Below the pieces are notes generated by a model. It was not told the DNA's origin and ran no database searches. It saw only the letters and a list, made by a program, of their open reading frames with translations. Made by a program: the position numbers and the translations under genes. Positions 41,540 to 52,555 of a stretch of DNA of 64,000 nucleotides are shown here, piece after piece (the stretch's first letter is position 1; every line of letters begins with the position of its first letter). Origin of the DNA: Eukaryota sp. TZLM1-RC (taxonomy: Eukaryota > Metamonada: BaSk clade); contig JAUPSS010000009.1 in the NCBI GenBank assembly GCA_040285825.1, forward strand, positions 744,001 through 808,000, in the 5' to 3' direction.

Positions 41540-42640
41540 TTATGATGTTCAAATGATCCATGGTGAATCTTATTTTTATTTGAATCAACTTCAAATTGAA
41601 TTAAATAATTTGCCTAGTGATATCTGTATTCAGTGTTTTCCTCAAAATATTCAAGAAATTCCCACCCGATCACTTCCAAATTTACGTTTTTGCATGAAAA
41701 AGCTTCAGCACCATCTGGTTAAATTATATGAAGGCTTGGATTATGAAGTAAGACTTGGCTTGGTCAAAACTAAAAATCCCGCTTTCGGTAATTTTTTAAA
41801 GGATATTCGTGATAGCTCTGCTGCTGCTTTAGTAACTCAAATTTCCTCTGTTTATGGACTGTTGTTAAAAAACAATGAATGGCTTTTAAACATGCGTTTT
41901 CGTTGTTTTCTGTGGCCAAACAATTTGCCCAATCATTTGTAGATGTGGTTAACCTCTTTTGTTTACTCATCTTTTGAACTGTAAACATTTCATTACATTT
42001 AGAAGCAAAGTGCACAATAACGCCAGGGACCAAATTTATGTAATGCGTGAATCATATCGAGTAGATTCCTTTTTAGAACCGCTGTTATCAAAATTAATTC
42101 TTGATGATCCCAATATTGATAGTACGCGTTACAACAGAGCTTTTATGGGTCTGACAAGAGGTGATCTAGTTGTTCCCGGTTTAAATGGTAGTTTTACCAT
42201 TTTAGACACCATCCATTGACCCTTGTAATTCCTCTAACGAACATCTCATTAACTCGGATGTAAATAATCCTCTTCTTGCAGACGAAAAATATAAAATTGC
42301 TAAATATGCGAAACCCATTTCCTCGATTAATGAAAATTCTCATGCCCAATATAATTTATGTCCCTTTGTTTTTTCTTTGCTTGGATCTTTGGGTAAGGCT
42401 GCTATGGCTTTCCTTGAGGATTTTGTTGTAGTTGTAAAGGAAAGAACTGGAAGAATTTTCAATCGTGTTTACTGGCAAAACAGGATTGTATTTTCTGTTT
42501 TTAAGGGAATGGTAAAACTGATTTTTGATTCACTGTCTTCTTTTGGGAAATTTTCTGAATCTTTGGCAATTAATTGTTTTGATGTAGGGGAGGCAGGTTT
42601 TGAGGATGTGGAGTTTTAATTGTGTATTTTATGTTTTCAT
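41540..42640 (+). mobile_element. LINE family A (second subfamily) remnant
   Basis: Forward frames 41553-41942, 41959-42219 and 42377-42619 encode successive parts of the LINE C-terminal half: CFPQNIQEIPTRS, DYEVRLGLVKTKNPAFG, THLLNCKHFITFRSKVH, RGDLVVPGLNGSF and the RIFNRVYWQNRIVFSVFKG tail. Frames are split by stops and frameshifts near 41943 and 42219. The copy is 5'-truncated with no reverse transcriptase core. The subfamily is shared with 46741-47440 (-) and 53370-53835 (+). Confidence 0.85.
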
Positions 42641-42734
42641 ATTCGTTGTTGAATAAAATAAAATTTTTTATTAGTATACCAGTTATTTTGACAAAATTGG
42701 TTTGATTAGGATTCAAAAACTTCCAAGAATAGTA

Positions 42735-44639
42735 CCGTGTTTGAAAAAAATTTCGACCCAAAAAAAGTTCGAACTTTTCTAATATTGCTCGAAAAATTTT
42801 CGGTCGAACATTACTCAGTTCGAACATCTGTGAAAAGATAAAATATTTAATCATTTCTCTCAAAAGTTATTAATCATTTCACGTGATTTGCACTCTTTCT
42901 CGTGGGGTCACTATGCCAAACCTTCTTTCTCCTGAACCACCAAAAAAACGTCGTGTTACTTTGCTCCACTACTATCAGCCTGCTTCACAACTCGTTGAAG
43001 TCATTGATATTGGCTCTAAACAATCTGATCTAAAAAACCTTCCTTCTCAAGAACAGTCTCAAGGCCAAGAAGTTCTACGTGCAGCCTCTGCTCCAAATTC
43101 TTTCAAATCTTTCTCAGCAGTTCGTCCACCCAATTATCAGAAACTCTCACCTGAAGACCAGTTCAGTATGCTTTTTTCTATGCAAGAATCTAGACACTCT
43201 CTTCGCCATTTCAAACGATTTAATCCACAGTGGAAACATGTGCCTAAGTCTAGTGTTGCCACTTGGAAACAGCGATTCTTCAAAATAAAATCTGATTTAT
43301 CAAGACACAATTATAGTGGCGACCAACTGGAAAAGACTGTTGAAAATACAGTACTGTTTTATAGCAAAACATGGCCGACCGACATTGTCACCTGAAATGT
43401 CCCATCACCTTCATTTTAAGATTCCTTGAAGCAGTACAAAAGGATGGCGGAGTGATTGCGCCTGTTTATGTAATGAATATTGCAAAATCTGTGATGAATA
43501 GTGAAGGCAAAGGTCATATGTTGAGAGAAAATGGCGGTGACATTGAGCTTCCAGAATCTTGGGCGGACGGTATCATCAGAAATCATTTAAAATGAATTTT
43601 CACGCAAGTCGATAGCAATTCGAAAATTGACTCTGATAGAAATAATCGAAATTGGAAATATGATGAAAGAAATTATGAACAAAGTCGTTGATTACAGCCC
43701 TGCTCTAGTTCTTTGCGTGGATAAAACAAATGCTTCCTGAGTTCCAGTATCCAATTCCACATATGCCCCTAAAGGTTCAGAAAAAGTTCTACTTGGACAG
43801 GTGACAAACGTGGGAATACTGTATTTTTGACTGTAACACTTGAAGGTAAGTCATTAAAACCTCAATAAATTTGAGAGGGTTAAAATTTTCAAAGTTTGGT
43901 CAACACTATTCATCTGGAAGGTTTTCTGAACTGTGAAGATTCCATCACCAAAAAATCCTTTCGATGTGACAAAATGATGAGACTATAATTTAAGTTTATT
44001 TAAGAGTAATTGTGAAGCCCTATTTGGAAAAAGAAAAAGCAACAATGGCACAAGAACTCAATTCAAATTTTCCTGTTGGTGATCGTGCACTTATGATTTG
44101 AGACCAACACTATACGCATGATTTAAAAAAAATGTATACACTTGGAGAAGAGCTCAATTTGGATATTGAACTTATACCTGCAAGGGCCACTGATTTATTT
44201 TGTGTGCTGGACGTTTCTATAAATGCACCCTTTAAAAAACGGCTAAGAAAAAGATTTGGTGAATACTGTACCGAAGACATTACCAAACAGTTACAGAACA
44301 ATGTAGCTTTAGATGATGTAAGATTAAATTTATTGGCAACAACCGTAAAACCAAAAATTGGGCAGTGGATCATTGATTCATTTGAGCATTTGAAAGCGAA
44401 TATGGAAAACTATATTCTAAATGAATGGGAGCATGTTCGCAAAGACATTGATGCTTGCATTCAAGCCCTTGAATAGTTGTTTGATATTTAGTTCATAATT
44501 ATTATAAGTTATTTAGATGATTTCCAATAAATTGTTTTTCTGAAATATGTCCGAACTTTTATTATTTTGTTCGAAAATTTTTCTGTTTGAACAATTTTCT
44601 GTTCGCTGTTTTTTGGGTGGAGGTTTTTTTCCAACACGG
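42735..44639 (+). mobile_element. Decayed pogo-like DNA transposon with terminal inverted repeats
   Basis: Imperfect inverted repeats of about 75 bp bound the element: the left end begins CCGTGTTTGAAAAAAA (42735) and the right end, read on the reverse strand, begins CCGTGTTGGAAAAAAA (44639), and both continue with ACCCAAAAAA and TTCGAA-type strings. Inside is a broken DDE transposase. The left flank is TA, as expected for this superfamily, but the right flank reads AC, so a TA duplication is not intact. The tRNA-Asn gene starts 56 bp beyond the right end. A TCACGTGA box lies at 42879, upstream of the transposase start. Confidence 0.75.
42913..44476 (+). pseudogene. DDE_1-type transposase, broken
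   Basis: Fragments in order: an N-terminal part (42913-43395) with basic KKRR and a WKQRFFKIK helix; a middle part (43371-43595) with a GGDIELPESWADGII helix-turn-helix-like segment; a first catalytic Asp in LVLCVDKTNAS (near 43720); a second in DQHYTHD (near 44100); a third in LDVSINAPFKKRLR (near 44210), followed by the closing helices. This D..D..D order fits pogo/Tigger-type transposases with the IP..T..LDV motif. At least three stops or frameshifts separate the pieces. Confidence 0.75.
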
Positions 44640-44695
44640 ACATCGTATTGGACATCTTAATTTCTACTATTTCACTGTTCCACTCTAATTCACAA

Positions 44696-44768
44696 TCACT
44701 CGTAGCACAACCGGCAGTGCGCTCGACTGTTAATCGAAAGGTTGTGAGTTCGAGTCTCACCGAGTGAG
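44696..44768 (+). tRNA. tRNA-Asn (anticodon GTT), second copy
   Basis: Identical over all 73 nt to the copy at 2486-2558, including the C-A mismatch at the top of the anticodon stem, while the flanks differ. A TTTTT run four bases downstream fits RNA polymerase III termination. It sits 56 bp from the right end of the pogo-like transposon. Confidence 0.93.
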
Positions 44769-44950
44769 TCCATTTTTGTTCGATGTGGTTGGTCGAATAC
44801 ATCGAGCATATCACTACATTTCGCGATAAAAACAAAGCAACAACAGATAAATTTTTTTATTTAGATGGTGATTTTTTTGTTGCTTTTTTTATATAAAAAA
44901 TTCTTTAAAAACTAATCGCAAAAAATAAAATTCTAATTCTTCATCTTCAA

Positions 44951-45025
44951 AATCAGCCAACAAAAATTGAGTGGAAGTTTTTCCTTCCTAAAAGCGACCA
45001 AGAGATATTAAAGCAGAAGAATATA
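44951..45025 (+). repeat. Dispersed repeat copy 2
   Basis: Matches 1925-2012, here about 180 bp downstream of tRNA-Asn. Nothing else is seen in the AT-rich stretch 44769-45212 apart from the likely 3' flank of the Ser/Pro-rich gene. Confidence 0.5.
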
Positions 45026-45212
45026 ACAAAAGCAAATAAAGGATGAAGTTAATTTCCTATATTAAAAATTTACAATGAAGAACCAGATAATGATTCCTCC
45101 AAAATCAACCAAGAACATACATTTCTATTGCTATAGTACAAATAAAAAACTAAATAAAACTAAATTTCAAAATGTTACAACTGAAATTAACGATTAAATT
45201 ATTAAAATTAAT

Positions 45213-46181
45213 CTAAACCCAACCAAACCTAGATTTTTTAGGTTTAATATTCCGCTGACTCCCCATTTCCTTATAACTAACCAATTCCCGAGTCTTGGAT
45301 TCTTTTTTCTCCTTACCAAGCCATGTATCTTCATTGTAGGGTAAATCACTTTTATTAATAGTTCCAACATAAACACCTCTTCCACTGGTATTAGAAGCAC
45401 AAAAAGAGTCATCAAAATTAGAACAAGGTGGTGAAGCTGGAGGTGTTTCTAGTGAAAAGTCCTCAGAATTTGCACAATCAATAGGATTGATTGATTGAAA
45501 TGATTGATTATGATCTTCCTTCATAGCTAACCTCCTGGCTGTTCTCGCTCGATGTAATTGAACCCAACTCTTAGGTAAACATTTGGAAGCTGAATAAGTA
45601 GTGGGACAAGGAGGGTATTCAGTTTCAAGAAAAGCCTCGTTGATTTCGTGAGAAGTCAGTAATTTTGATTGAATTTGATTATCTGTATTAGGATTATAAC
45701 CATCAACTCTATCAACAGGACAATTCAAGGGGAATGAAGGAGAGGAATTGCATAAAGTAAACCCAGGAGAGGAAGCAGTACAGTAAGAATTACGGAGATG
45801 GCGAGACGTTGAGGTAGAAGTGTGGGGTTTGGCACTGAGGGAAGGTGAGCGGAAAGGGTGATAAACAGATGTATTAGGGGTAGTGTTAGACGTACGTGGA
45901 GAGGCAGACATAGTGGGACGAGGAGATGGTGGTACAGATCGAGGGCAGGGTCGTGGTGACATGTTTTGTGAAGTAGTAGTTGATGGACGTTGAGATGAAA
46001 AAAAAGAGCAATTGAATGATGAGAACGTATCAGAGAAGTCTGAGCGAGGACTATTGGTGTATCTTGGACTTTGATCGCGAGATGGTGGAATCATACGGTG
46101 GTTACGGAAGAAGTTCGTTCTGTCAAGCGAAACAGAAGCAAGTAGATGGGCTCGCTGGTCTCTCAAAGACGGACTCTGCAT
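45213..46181 (-). CDS. Ser/Pro-rich low-complexity protein, unknown function
   Basis: 322 aa, uninterrupted from an ATG at 46181. The first half is rich in Ser, Pro and Thr with many S-P-R motifs (SPRYTNSPRSD, PPSPRP, SASPRT), typical targets of proline-directed kinases. The second half has a charged helix-like segment (LPKSWVQLHRARTARRLAMKE) and ends with WLGKEKKESKT and KPKKSRFGWV. No known domain or membrane segment is seen. A frame this long in AT-rich DNA with biased composition is probably real, and the protein is likely disordered. A regulatory or cytoskeletal role is possible but not shown. Confidence 0.6.
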   Translation of the reverse strand: MQSPSLRDQRAHLLASVSLDRTNFFRNHRMIPPSRDQSPRYTNSPRSDFSDTFSSFNCSFFSSQRPSTTTSQNMSPRPCPRSVPPSPRPTMSASPRTSNTTPNTSVYHPFRSPSLSAKPHTSTSTSRHLRNSYCTASSPGFTLCNSSPSFPLNCPVDRVDGYNPNTDNQIQSKLLTSHEINEAFLETEYPPCPTTYSASKCLPKSWVQLHRARTARRLAMKEDHNQSFQSINPIDCANSEDFSLETPPASPPCSNFDDSFCASNTSGRGVYVGTINKSDLPYNEDTWLGKEKKESKTRELVSYKEMGSQRNIKPKKSRFGWV

Positions 46182-46359
46182 ATGGACGTCCTTTACAACA
46201 CAATTTGGCTTGTTGTTTCAAAATTCAAGGAGGACCTTGTGCTGTATTTTGTTGAATGAAATTTGCGTATTGTTTTCTGAGAATTACGAACTTCATTTAT
46301 TAATATACTTTTTGTTATTTATTTTTTGTTTTTTTGTATTATTAATTTTGTTAAAAACC

Positions 46360-46740
46360 TAGACATCAACATCTAAATAATCCATCTCTCCCAAAACAAA
46401 ACACTGGATGCAACTCTCTCATAGTGAGGTCCAAGAGAATGCAAAGCATCAGAAACCATCTTCAACATCCTCTTAAAAATAAGAAACACAATTCTGTTCT
46501 GCCAATACAATCTGTTGAAATTTCTGTTAGTTCTTGTCTTAACAATCATTCAAAATCTTCCAAAAAACGTATAGCCGTTGGAGCAAGTGGACCAAAAAGA
46601 GAAGATACAAATGGTTACAAACTGTATTTTGCATGCTGTAGACTGGCCAATTTGGAGAAAGGTTCATCGTATTTTTCGATTTTGAAATTTTCAGCATTTG
46701 AAAGAGGATTATGAATTTCAGATTTAACAAGCCTTTCAGT
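46360..46740 (-). mobile_element. LINE family A 3' end
   Basis: Reverse-strand sequence closely matches the 3' end of the copy at 2.8 kb, with shared CATCTCTCCCAAAACAAA and CTCATAGTGAG strings. Only the last part of the polyprotein and the 3' flank are present. Confidence 0.8.
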
Positions 46741-47440
46741 GCAGTTTTGTATTATTCATCAGCAAGGACAAGGAGAAGATTGACATTTGATTTTAATAAA
46801 AGTTCGTTGAAAGAATTGTAAGAGTCAGCTGTCATTGATTCCGTTAGGCAGAAATACCAAAGATGAAAAGAAGAAAAGAGAGCTTTATTAATAAAAATAC
46901 TTGTTCTTGAACAAGTACCACGTCATCACTTCTTGTAATATTCATAGAAGTTCTCTTGTAGTGTGTACCATCATCATTTGGGTCATCAAGAATAAATTTT
47001 CATTGCAAAGACTCTATAAAATACTCTACTCGATGTGATTTTCCCATGTCATAAATTTGGTCCCTAACATTGTTGGGCACTTTACTTCTAAATGAAATAA
47101 AATGATGACAGCTCAGAAGATGAGGTAAGAAAAGTGGTTTAAAACATTCAAATGTTAAATCATTAGGCGAATTGTTTTAAAATAAAATACAACCAAAACG
47201 AAAGCGCACTTTGAAAGCAATCGATTGTTATTAAAAAAGCCCATTTAAGGAAGGAATTTGGGTTACTAAAGCAGCAGAAGGACTATTACGATTGACTTAT
47301 AATATTTTCGAAAGTGAAACTTTGAGTTTTGGCCAAGCCAAGTCTTACTTTATGACCCAAGCTTTCATATAATTTAAGCAGATAATGCTGAAACTGGTTC
47401 ATGCAAAAACGTAAATTTGGGGGTGATCGGTTGAGGTCTT
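46741..47440 (-). mobile_element. LINE family A (second subfamily) remnant with inserted LTR scrap
   Basis: A heavily decayed reverse-strand copy related to 41.5 kb and 53.4 kb, interrupted at 46836-46927 by a piece of the array LTR. Many stops. Recognisable strings include the reverse complements of the THLL and FISFRSK segments and of GLAKT near 47330. Confidence 0.7.
46836..46927 (-). repeat. Diverged fragment of the array LTR
   Basis: The 3' two-thirds of the 141-bp LTR, from GTGATGACGTGGTAC through ATTAATAAAG to TGCCTAACGGAATCA, lies inside a LINE remnant. It ends exactly at the LTR border. It is more diverged from the array than array units are from one another, so this LTR family is older than the array and was dispersed. 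Confidence 0.75.
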
Positions 47441-47879
47441 TTTAATAATTCTGAAGAAACACTCAATACCATTATCAATGGGCGAATGTAAATCATTTTT
47501 TTTAAATCTTGGCCCTAATCATGCTTTCCATTTTGTTGACGGAAATGCCATGATTGATGTAAATAATGACGACTTTCCTTTTGCTTGAGAACTTGCCATT
47601 TTCCACTTGAGAGATGCCTTCTGACTCGTTATTCTCTGCTGTAAACTTCTGATACTTGAAGCTGTTTCCCCTTCAACTAAGTATTAAAGAGATGCTGTCA
47701 ATTTCTTAAATACTGGTCACGGAATGTGTCTCAAATTTTGAATCAATTACAGGATATTTAAATATGATCGTATTTATTCCAAAGACGAAGTATTTCATTT
47801 GTGGGGAGGAGGAGAAGTCTTGGAAAATCAAATTTCGATTTTTCATTTTGAGCTACTAGCAAGCACTACACCATTTACC
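47441..47879. other. Intergenic, nothing recognised
   Basis: Stops in all frames; no clear match to the LINE families. Confidence 0.5.
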
Positions 47880-49640
47880 TTAAATATTATATTTATTGAA
47901 TTTGCACACTTGATTAAATTAAATCATAACTAATGGGACGACTATCATTAAACCAAGATTTCCTCTACAAAATCTTGATTTGCTTGCTGTCTAGCTAAAG
48001 CTTCTCTAATTCGATTGAAAAACCGCGGTAATCTATTAATAATGGCAAATTGAATCCGTGAACGCCATACAAAAATATCAAATTTTTCATTGTTTTTTCT
48101 TTCACCATTTTTTGGAAGTCATCCAAAAAAAGTTTCTGCTTCAACTGATAATCTTCCATTTATCGAAAATGGGAAAGCAATAAAAACCAGCTGTGTATTT
48201 CTATCGACATTTGCATCTTCAATTTCTTTATTATATTTTCTATGTTTTTCTTTTGCTTTAAAATCCAGAGCAGCCACAGGATTAAGTTTTCTTCTGTGAA
48301 CCAAAATATCGTTTGCAACATTACATGAGACAAAGTCAACAATAGCTTCAGAATTATCAATCCAATCACAGTATACATCACCTCTATCATCAGAACCAAA
48401 ATTATTCAGAGAAAGTGTTTCCTTCAGCAGGGGCTCTTTGATACACGATATCCTTGCAGTTTGTACCATATTGAAAACAGTGTCTCTAACAGCATCATGT
48501 AATGAAGAACGATAAGTTATCAATTTAGAGCAATTCAGAGCATGACTCAAAGTGAGTTGAGGTGAATTCGAACAAATACATTTTTCTTTTGATAATAATT
48601 GGTTAATGGGGATGTTCAAATATAATCTCATTTTTGTTACAAATGCTTCATTAGTGGCACACAATCCAAATCTTCGTGGTACAATGGTTACAAAAAGTGA
48701 AGAATCTGACGCCTTGTTTTCACAAATACCCTTTTCCAATAACAATGAGTGAATATCTTGATTTAAAACAGCCGAGCTGCAAATATTATTATAAAGATCT
48801 TTTTCATACATTCCAGTCAATCTTTTCTGTAATGTTCGAAGAGTGTACTTCAAATTTAAAACATTTTTTTCTGGAATATTGCCATTGAATGATTGGGGAA
48901 AACATCGACCCCATTTTTCTACATCAATTTTTGAAATTTCTTCATTTAATGCAAAAAACAGTGGAACTTTGCGTTGTCATCAATAAATCTTCCCAATCTG
49001 CAAATCTTTCGGAAAACTCAAAGATTGCAATTCTGCATCCACCAACAAAGGCACACGAGGTAAGAATAGAAGCCTTCGTCCACCCTAAACCACCATAATG
49101 TGGACTAAGGTAAGCATGATCTAGAATTTGAAACATTTTACATCCCAGTAATTGAGACAGAACTTTTGCACGTAACTCATTAAACTTCTGAGCCAAAGGT
49201 CTAGTGACGAGAGGATTTGTAGATCGAAATATATGATTAAAATTGGAACTAAAACACAGTCTTATAATGGTAAATTTGATGTGTTTTTTTATATCTAAAT
49301 TCATCATTCGGTCAATTTTGTCAGAAATTGAGTTCAACTTTTCAAACAATTTTTTGGTAATTTCATCATTATTTCCTAAAAACGAACCCAAATGACGAAT
49401 AGCATCAATTGAATATAATTTGGCTTGAATTTCAATATCATCAATTATTGTGGAAACTGGAGAATTCGATAACAAAACACATTTAAGTAAATTAAGTCGG
49501 AGACCAATTTTGGTAAATAATTCTTTAAAACATACAGTTGCTTTTTTCACAATATTTAAATCACCAATAAGCACAACATCATCCATATATGCAATCATTT
49601 TTAGTGAAGGATATTTAAATTGAAAACTCATCTTTATTCA
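47880..49640 (-). mobile_element. LINE family B, best copy, 5'-truncated
   Basis: Reverse frames 49631-48942 and 48853-48119 encode the end of the reverse transcriptase, with an intact AYMDDVVLIG box, the thumb (GLGWTKASILTSCAF), the zinc-binding CICSNSPQLTL..NC segment and an endonuclease core RGDVYCDWIDNSEAIVDF with downstream KHRKYN. The end of the protein is in the tail at 47.9-48.1 kb. Frameshifts occur near 48900 and 48110. The fingers of the reverse transcriptase and the N-terminal domains are missing, so it is dead. Confidence 0.85.
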
Positions 49641-49889
49641 ATTTTTTCCTTGAGATCAGTAAATCGTTGAGAATTTATTCTGCTCAAAATTTGATACTCT
49701 GAAAGAAAAACTGACTGATTGAGATCATGTGTTCCTTCCATCGTCGATTCTTCAATTAATTATGGGTAGAGTCCCTTTCTGAATATATGAATAAATCCAG
49801 CAATGTGGCAAATTTTCATTTCCTTGAAAAATTTTGGAGAATGATTGACAATCTCCCCTATTTTGTACCACTTGACTTTGATCAATGGA

Positions 49890-50345
49890 AGAAAAACTTT
49901 TATTTATGAATTTTCTCGTAGATTTTCTGAAATTAATCAACGGTTGGATCTTAAAACCTGCAAACATTTTTTTGTCAGTTATATTAGCCTCAACGTTGAT
50001 TAACACTTGTCCAAATTTTCTGACCCACAGCAAACAACTTGAACTTTGTATCAACCTATTTTCTATATTTGGGTCATTTGCTCCCACCGGTTGATATTCT
50101 TTGACAGATTGTGAACTGACTGTTGAATGAAGGATAAATTAAAATCTTGACAGATTCTTCCATCAAAAATTAAAAATATGGAAAAAAATTGCTTTCCAAT
50201 TTTGTGTGAGATGTTGAAGATTGTTTCCGATACACTGTGTTCTTTTGGACTTCATTATGCGACCATTGCAGTTAGTTGTGGTGTTTTTGCAGAGATGGAT
50301 TATTTAGCTTGTGATTCAGAAGACATTTGTCAAACATATTATGAT
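49890..50345 (+). mobile_element. LINE family A scrap, internally deleted
   Basis: Forward strand starts with FIYEFSRRF (as at 3.9 kb) and, after degraded sequence, gives LCEMLKIVSDTL..GLHYATIAVS..AEMDY, the C-terminus of family A. The middle of the element is missing. Confidence 0.65.
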
Positions 50346-50394
50346 GCCCCAACATAAGTTCCTCACCGCTTTAAACATTTAAATTCACCAAAAC

Positions 50395-50660
50395 TATGTT
50401 CTACTTTTAGGCCTACTTTTTTCATGAATAAGCGGTTACGTTGCCGAATTTGGACTGATATCGTGTCTCATTAAGAAATAGCCCCACATTATTTGTTCAA
50501 TTTGAGAAATTTTACTTTCCGAGCTAAAGTTGATAATGCAGTGAGGGAAAACCAATACTGTACATCGAAATCACACAAAATGGATTCCTATTTAAAACCC
50601 TTGCTCTCTTCTGTGGTCCATGAAGAGAAGTTGAATTCTTCTGGTCGATTTTAGGTGATT
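50395..50660 (+). mobile_element. LINE remnant, zinc and endonuclease region
   Basis: Weak but recognisable forward frame: MNKRLRCRIW, NFTFRAKVDNAVR, KSHKMDSYLKPLLSS. These parallel the MRFRSF.. / FRSKVHDAVRD / KSHRIESFLEPLLS segments of the family A copy. Confidence 0.6.
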
Positions 50661-51478
50661 CAATGCGATAAGTGCTTGAAGGGACAGCCCTAGAATGATA
50701 TTTGTAATGTTTTATTTAACCTATGGCTCAGTGAAAACACAAGAATCTCCTGACTGTCATCGGAAATCAATAAGCAGACGGCAAAGTTGCTGATACTGAC
50801 ATTGTTCTTTGACATACATTCTCCTGATATGGACCCCTTGTCTTCATCAAATAATTGTATGGAATTTGTGAATCAGTGTACATGAAAATTGTTTGATTTG
50901 TTTTGTTAGCAGAAAAGATTTTGCATTTTCAAATTTTATCGATGTTATTATCTACTGCTTTGTTACCTCTTGGACGGTTTTATGAAAGAAAGACTGCCAT
51001 TCAATTCTTTTTGACTAATTCAGTATAAGATATAGACTTTTAAGTTTGTTTTCTTATAAACAGGAGATTTCTTCGTCACTGTTTTGCTTTTAGGAAAATA
51101 CTTTTGTTAAACACGGAAAATTTCAAATCAACGATAGCTCACTAAGTGACAACTTTTAAAAACCGGTGAAGTTCACTTTGATTCCGCTACTGGTGATACC
51201 TCTCCACGGTACCCCTCAGTGATTCAAACATTTGAACTCACTCAACCAGAACAAATACAATGAAAAATAGGTTGTACTATGATTACATTTGACAAGAACA
51301 ATTCAAACTTTCTTAGTATAATAAATACTCAATCTATTGCACAATCTTGAAACAGTTTAGCCGTATAATTAAAACCTTTCCAGAAGGTGAAGTGTTTCAA
51401 AACTTTTGCTAATAATATATAACAATATATAGAAACATGTAAATTTTGAGTTACCACTATTTATTTACAAAACTAAAC
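50661..51478. other. Intergenic, nothing recognised
   Basis: AT-rich with stops in all frames; the last part is probably the 3' flank of the RAD23-type gene. Confidence 0.5.
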
Positions 51479-52555
51479 CTACTCTTCTTTCCAATCTTCC
51501 ATCGTGTCATAGATGAAATTAATAGCGGCTTCTTCATTCTTATCCATGGCCATGTATGCTTGGGCAACCACTGCTCTAGGAGCTCCTGTAATGCCCTCTA
51601 TTCTCTGCACGGCTTCCATTTCCTCTTCTGACAACCGCAACACTTGCTGACCAGAACCACCATCCCCTACATCTTGGGACAGCACTTGAGCCAGAGCTTG
51701 AGGGTTTTGCTGAATATACATTGCTAGTTGAGGGTTAGATTGGGCTAATTGGGTGATAAACTCTCGAAGAGCATTGGGATCAGATAGAATTCGTTGCCGT
51801 AATTGTGACCAACCAGGAACTTGTGTTAACCCCATAAGAGGATTTCCTTGCATTCCAGCCGCACTTTGCTGTTGTTGCTGATGAGGTTGGGGTTGAGAGC
51901 TAAGATCAATACCAGACTCGATAAGTTCGACTGCACGAGCAACATCATTGTTGGAAAGGCTAAGGGCTTGGCGAGAGATTTGCTCCTCAAAGCCCATGTC
52001 CTTGAGAAAATCCAAAGATGACTGATCGACTTCAACAGGTTGACTGGGTTGTTGTTGTTGTTGGGGTTGTTGGGGTTGTTGAAGGGAAGCAGCTTGCTGA
52101 AGATCACCCAAGTTAAAGGCGGGGGGTACACCTGAGGGCATCTGAGGACGGGATGGAGGAGGAGCTGTCACTTCAGGGAAAGCAGTCTCTTGAGAAGGAG
52201 CCGATTCAACAGATTGTGTAGGTTGAGCTTGTGATGTTGATGGAGTGGAGGTAGGAGTACTACTTGGTTGCTGCGCAGGTGTTGATGATGGTTTGGGTTC
52301 TGAAGGTGGTTGTTGTGGCTTCGGAGTTTTTTGAAGAACAGCGATGAGACAGTCTGATTCTGTAATGAAACTATTGGAGACCGATTCATCGTCTTTAAGG
52401 ACTCTGCCTTTATGTACCAATCGGAGGGAAGAATCCTTCGGATCGGCATTAATCTGTTCCATAGTTTTGGTCTTTAAGGTTTTGATGAGTTCATCTGGGC
52501 TTACATCTACGTCCACTATACGGGAAGGAGATAGAAACTTGATTTTGACTTGCAT
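51479..52555 (-). CDS. RAD23: RAD23-type UBL/UBA proteasome shuttle and repair factor
   Basis: 358 aa, no introns. Domain order: ubiquitin-like domain (residues 1-80, starting MQVKIKFLSPS), a Pro/Gln/Ser-rich linker, UBA1 (about 180-220, FLKDMGFEEQ), an XPC-binding region (about 240-300, WSQLRQRILSDP..NPQLAMYIQQNPQ) and UBA2 at the C-terminus (about 315-355, AQAYMAMDKNEEAAINFIYD). This order is that of RAD23 and separates it from ubiquilin/Dsk2. RAD23 carries ubiquitylated proteins to the proteasome through its UBL and stabilises the XPC/Rad4 damage sensor in nucleotide excision repair. In UBA2 the usual G-F loop reads GITGAP, a small deviation. Poly-Q tracts lie in the linkers. Confidence 0.92.
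   Translation of the reverse strand: MQVKIKFLSPSRIVDVDVSPDELIKTLKTKTMEQINADPKDSSLRLVHKGRVLKDDESVSNSFITESDCLIAVLQKTPKPQQPPSEPKPSSTPAQQPSSTPTSTPSTSQAQPTQSVESAPSQETAFPEVTAPPPSRPQMPSGVPPAFNLGDLQQAASLQQPQQPQQQQQPSQPVEVDQSSLDFLKDMGFEEQISRQALSLSNNDVARAVELIESGIDLSSQPQPHQQQQQSAAGMQGNPLMGLTQVPGWSQLRQRILSDPNALREFITQLAQSNPQLAMYIQQNPQALAQVLSQDVGDGGSGQQVLRLSEEEMEAVQRIEGITGAPRAVVAQAYMAMDKNEEAAINFIYDTMEDWKEE

Noticed and set aside
48090-48299. Forward ORFs inside 48-49 kb
   Set aside because: Shadows of the reverse-strand LINE B polyprotein.
51479-52555. Calling the UBL/UBA protein a ubiquilin/Dsk2
   Set aside because: Two UBA domains flanking an XPC-binding region fit RAD23; ubiquilins have STI1 repeats and one UBA.
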